From: Candidatus Nitrosopolaris nunavutensis
GTDB lineage: Archaea > Thermoproteota > Nitrososphaeria > Nitrososphaerales > Nitrososphaeraceae
Direction: 5' to 3'
Length of the DNA stretch: 8,384 nucleotides
Assembly (NCBI GenBank): GCA_002501855.1
Contig: DAOM01000261.1
Coordinates: forward strand, 1-8,384
The notes beneath the pieces are model-generated. The model did not search any database and was not told the DNA's origin. It saw nothing but the letters and a program-made list of their open reading frames with translations. Made by a program: the position numbers and the translations under genes. Shown piece after piece: positions 6,065 to 8,384 of this stretch (position 1 is its first letter; every line of letters begins with the position of its first letter).

Positions 6065-6637
6065 TCACTTAGTCAAAACGTGGCCTATCATATTTTTTGA
6101 TATGTCAATTAACGATATTAGATTCAGTAAATCAGTGTTGAGACTGAAATCAAAAACAGTTAGGTCATCCCCGAATTTGATGTTATAGAGTTTACGATAG
6201 ATTTTTTTGTTGTCATCATCCCTCAGCCGTACTATCTTTTTTGCATCTAGGAAATTTATATTATCTCTGTTGGCCATCCTTTTTGCCCTGTTATTCTGCG
6301 AACCCCTCAACCAAAATTTAATAGGATTTTCAGTAAGCCACGGAAGAGTATAGCTAGTAATCACGGCATTTCCTATTTCAGCTATCTCCATTAATTTCTG
6401 ATCCACTTCCTTATCAAAAAATGGGTTAGTCCGTCTTTCGGCCATGAATTTTTTTGCCTCTTCCCCATCCCACCAATCTTTACCCGAAATCAGATAACCT
6501 TTCTCACCTGCAAGTTTTTTCAAAATATCTCCACCGTTAAATATTTTTAGGCCAAATTCCTTTGCGAGCTCGCATGCCACAGTAGTTTTGCCTACAGCTG
6601 GCCAGCCAGATATAACTATACTCTTTTTGTAAGCTAT
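6065..6637 (-). CDS. cmk: Archaeal cytidylate (CMP) kinase with a non-canonical start
   Basis: This P-loop kinase phosphorylates CMP/dCMP in the cytoplasm. Taken from ATA at 6637 it has 190 residues, the normal family length. The first strand and Walker A loop are KKSIVISGWPAVGKTT (4-19), with Lys17. NGGD follows near 34-37, then the CMP-binding middle (DKEVDQKLMEIAEIGN) and the arginine-rich lid WLRGSQNNRAKRMANRD. The only ATG/GTG/TTG near the front is GTG at 6580, but starting there removes the whole P-loop and cannot give an active kinase. In-frame TGA at 6644-6646, the stop of the preceding gene, bounds the frame upstream. Between them only ACG and ATA are plausible, and ATA gives a natural (M)AYKKSIVIS start. 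Function is secure; the start is inferred. Confidence 0.85.
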   Translation of the reverse strand: MAYKKSIVISGWPAVGKTTVACELAKEFGLKIFNGGDILKKLAGEKGYLISGKDWWDGEEAKKFMAERRTNPFFDKEVDQKLMEIAEIGNAVITSYTLPWLTENPIKFWLRGSQNNRAKRMANRDNINFLDAKKIVRLRDDDNKKIYRKLYNIKFGDDLTVFDFSLNTDLLNLISLIDISKNMIGHVLTK

Positions 6638-6643
6638 CGTAGA

Positions 6644-7252
6644 TCAATTCCCAGTCAAACTAGGCATGGTTGTTTTGGTAACTTTTGATATCATACCACT
6701 AAACGCAAACGAGGTGATAAGAAACCAGCCCCACAGGAAAACCTCGCCGGGAACAAGGCATGGGCCCTTATGCATGCCACTTTTGTCAACCTGACTATCT
6801 GCTTGCACTTGTGCGCTACTACACATAATCCAAGGAACTTGAATAGGGGAAAGTGCTGTTGTCGCACCAAAGATCGTCGGAAATACGAAAATCCATAGCA
6901 TAAATGATGGCACCATATAGAGTAGCATTGGACGCATCTGCTGCTGCTGCATTTCCATACTCATTTTGTTCACATATGCCTGCTTCTTTTTTAGCTCTTC
7001 AATTAGTGCCCTATCTTGTTTTTTTATTGCGGCTGTGTATTGCTTACGCCAATCGTTTGTCTCTTTCATCACCTTATTCATTTTTTCAAAATCAGTCGTT
7101 TTCTTGCGCAGCATCGCTATCGCAATATTCAGCCCAATCGATATTAGGGAAGCTACGATCATAGCCGTGAGCATGTCTGGGAAGATGGGATGTTTAGTAT
7201 AATGCGGAGTCAACCCTGGCATTTGCATCATTAAAGGTTCAAGAATATTCAT
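6644..7252 (-). CDS. DUF106 / EMC3-TMCO1-like membrane protein (Oxa1 superfamily)
   Basis: This 202-residue integral membrane protein is of the archaeal DUF106 family, which is related to YidC/Oxa1, EMC3 and TMCO1 and is thought to help insert membrane proteins. The layout fits: a short N-terminus, TM1 at about 28-48, a long charged coiled coil at 50-105 (EKMNKVMKETNDWRKQ...), TM2 at 108-130 and TM3 at 168-188. By family topology the coiled coil is cytoplasmic, where it can meet the ribosome. The TM2-TM3 loop (131-167) would face outward; it is long and carries C144 and C165. The ATG at 7252 overlaps the adkA stop by 4 nt (ATGA), showing translational coupling, with a GGGAG about 13 nt upstream. 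Its neighbour secY supports a role in membrane protein biogenesis. Confidence 0.88.
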   Translation of the reverse strand: MNILEPLMMQMPGLTPHYTKHPIFPDMLTAMIVASLISIGLNIAIAMLRKKTTDFEKMNKVMKETNDWRKQYTAAIKKQDRALIEELKKKQAYVNKMSMEMQQQQMRPMLLYMVPSFMLWIFVFPTIFGATTALSPIQVPWIMCSSAQVQADSQVDKSGMHKGPCLVPGEVFLWGWFLITSFAFSGMISKVTKTTMPSLTGN

Positions 7253-7848
7253 ATCGTGCCAGTATCTCCCAACACAACATTTGCTAGAGTGAGAGCCGCC
7301 TTATCAATCTCATTGTTATTATTCATAATTGTAAGAAATGGACAACCCGATACCACCGAGCAGCACGCAATCATTACCCTAGAAATATCTAGTTCGTTTT
7401 GAACATCTATTTCTGGACGAATATCCCTTTTTCGACTTTCATCTTTTTTCCTTCTATTCAATATCTCTTGTGGGTCAGCCGCAATCATAACGAGATTAGT
7501 AGGCTTTATAGTTTCAAGCAAATGCATCGGAATTCCAGGATAGTACCCTTCGTCGGTATTTATTAGCAGATGTGTGTCAATAATCACAAAGTCTCCTTTG
7601 ATTGTGGCAATTCTGTTTGCTACTTTGTCCTGGAGTCGACGTTGCTCTTCCACCGAAAGCTTTCTCATTTCATCTCTGTTCCTCAACTTCATTTCCTTAG
7701 ATTCCTCAAACATAAGACTCCCGAATACTACGACGGTAGTATTATGCCCCTTCTGTCTTAGGAATTCAGATGCTCTAGAGATTACAGTAGTCTTTCCCAC
7801 GCCCGGTATCCCCACTATTATGACCCTTTTCGTATTACTTTCTACCAA
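7249..7848 (-). CDS. adkA: Archaeal adenylate kinase AdkA
   Basis: AdkA interconverts 2 ADP with ATP and AMP. It is the archaeal type, unrelated in length and detail to bacterial Adk. Counting from the chosen start, the protein has 199 residues: the first strand and Walker A loop are KRVIIVGIPGVGKTT (7-21), a VFGSLMFEE segment lies at 41-49, DTH at 91-93 ends the second strand, and the basic lid RRKKDESRKRD is at 132-142. ACCSVVSGCP near 161-170 is typical of the family. I chose the TTG at 7848 because the family begins a few residues before the P-loop strand. ATG codons at 7881 and 7878 would add 11-12 residues that only echo the secY 3' end in another frame. Either way it overlaps secY (by 14 nt with TTG). 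It is coupled to the next gene by an ATGA overlap. Confidence 0.92.
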   Translation of the reverse strand: MVESNTKRVIIVGIPGVGKTTVISRASEFLRQKGHNTTVVVFGSLMFEESKEMKLRNRDEMRKLSVEEQRRLQDKVANRIATIKGDFVIIDTHLLINTDEGYYPGIPMHLLETIKPTNLVMIAADPQEILNRRKKDESRKRDIRPEIDVQNELDISRVMIACCSVVSGCPFLTIMNNNNEIDKAALTLANVVLGDTGTI

Positions 7849-8384
7849 GTAGAGCCGCCAATTTAGGCATATGGACATCAACTTGTTCTTTAATCAATAA
7901 GTTGTAGTAATTTACTAGAATATCCACCATCAAGAGAATCCCTATTCCAGAGCCAAAAACATTAAGTACATTAGATGCTGATGCTAAGAGTCCTATTATT
8001 ATAGATCCCAGAATGGTCACTGAGGGGATGTACTTGTGTAGCAATATCTGAACTGATCCTTCTGCTCTTCTGAAACCAGGCACTTGAACATCTGCGTCAA
8101 GCAAATTCTTTGCGGCAGACTTGGCAGACAAGCCGCCGAGTTCAACCCAGAGTCTCCCGAAAATCGTTATGATCGTAGTCAAAAACAGAATATAGACTAC
8201 TGCCCTGACTGGGTCTTGCGCTGCAGTATCCAAGCTCTGTGGCGAGGTAGTGTAATAGAGCAATCCGCCTGTAGGGGTTTGAGGTCTACCAGGGTCAAAT
8301 TGTGCTATATAGTTGAACACAGGATTATCGTTTTGAGGGTTGTAATTGGCCCATAACATCTGACCCATGAACACGGCATTAGCA
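7835..8384 (-). CDS. secY: Preprotein translocase subunit SecY (C-terminal part; 5' end outside window)
   Basis: This is the last 183 residues of SecY, the channel subunit of the Sec61/SecYEG translocon in the cytoplasmic membrane; the frame is open to the right edge. Three membrane segments are visible near the C-terminus: AVVYILFLTTIITIFGRLW, IPSVTILGSIIIGLLAS and GIGILLMVDILVNYYNLL, corresponding to TM8, TM9 and TM10. Between the first two lies the cytoplasmic ribosome-docking loop, with the family motif QVPGFRRAEGSVQILLHKYIP. The extracytoplasmic part before TM8 (NYNPQNDNPVF..., PGRPQTPTGG) is the expected TM7-TM8 loop. The protein ends MPKLAALLGRK at a TAA. It is the most upstream gene seen of the secY-adkA-DUF106-cmk-cbf5 operon, whose promoter is outside the window. 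Confidence 0.95.
   Translation of the reverse strand, partial: ANAVFMGQMLWANYNPQNDNPVFNYIAQFDPGRPQTPTGGLLYYTTSPQSLDTAAQDPVRAVVYILFLTTIITIFGRLWVELGGLSAKSAAKNLLDADVQVPGFRRAEGSVQILLHKYIPSVTILGSIIIGLLASASNVLNVFGSGIGILLMVDILVNYYNLLIKEQVDVHMPKLAALLGRK

Noticed and set aside
6065..6580. cmk beginning at GTG 6580
   Set aside because: This start deletes the first beta strand and the whole Walker A loop, which are present just upstream in the same frame.
1..8384. CRISPR array, insertion sequence, prophage or defence island
   Set aside because: No regularly spaced repeats, transposase, integrase or attachment-site duplication beside the tRNA was seen. The genes are mostly housekeeping.

Overview
The window reads as ordinary chromosome of a mesophilic or moderately thermophilic archaeon, most likely a thaumarchaeote (Nitrososphaeria, the ammonia-oxidiser lineage). 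The evidence is an archaeal Hjc resolvase, a Cbf5-type pseudouridine synthase, archaeal-type AdkA and CMP kinase, a geranylgeranyl-reductase-family flavoprotein, an intron-containing tRNA-Ser, and TATA boxes lying about 25-35 nt before start codons as expected for leaderless transcripts. The lineage is inferred from protein style and gene order; no 16S or ammonia-oxidation gene is present.

Left part (1-4331): the N-terminal part of a GlcD-type FAD-linked oxidase runs off the left edge on the minus strand from a TTG start. A divergent intergenic stretch follows, then two plus-strand genes: Hjc and a translin/TRAX-family protein. The latter converges on a minus-strand geranylgeranyl-reductase-like flavoprotein. 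A 271-nt divergent spacer separates that gene from a small plus-strand helical protein of unknown function.

Middle part (4332-5027): tRNA-Ser(GGA) on the minus strand has a long variable arm and an apparent 11-nt intron. Just upstream of it, also on the minus strand, is a 57-residue C2H2 zinc-finger protein. The rest is AT-rich spacer.

Right part (5028-8384): one tight minus-strand operon, in transcription order secY (3' part), adkA, a DUF106/EMC3-like membrane protein, cmk and cbf5. This is the classic archaeal extension of the ribosomal-protein/secY operon. It joins the Sec translocon to an Oxa1-superfamily membrane protein, two nucleoside monophosphate kinases and the catalytic subunit of H/ACA RNPs. 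The eL34 and eL14 genes found here in many other archaea are absent.

The oddest point is cmk. It has no ATG, GTG or TTG upstream of its P-loop, and it lies in the same frame as the preceding gene, directly after that gene's TGA stop. It must start at a non-canonical codon (ATA at 6637 is the best candidate), or the sequence has an error there, or the stop is read through. I see no CRISPR array, insertion sequence, prophage or defence island, and no convincing new multi-gene system.
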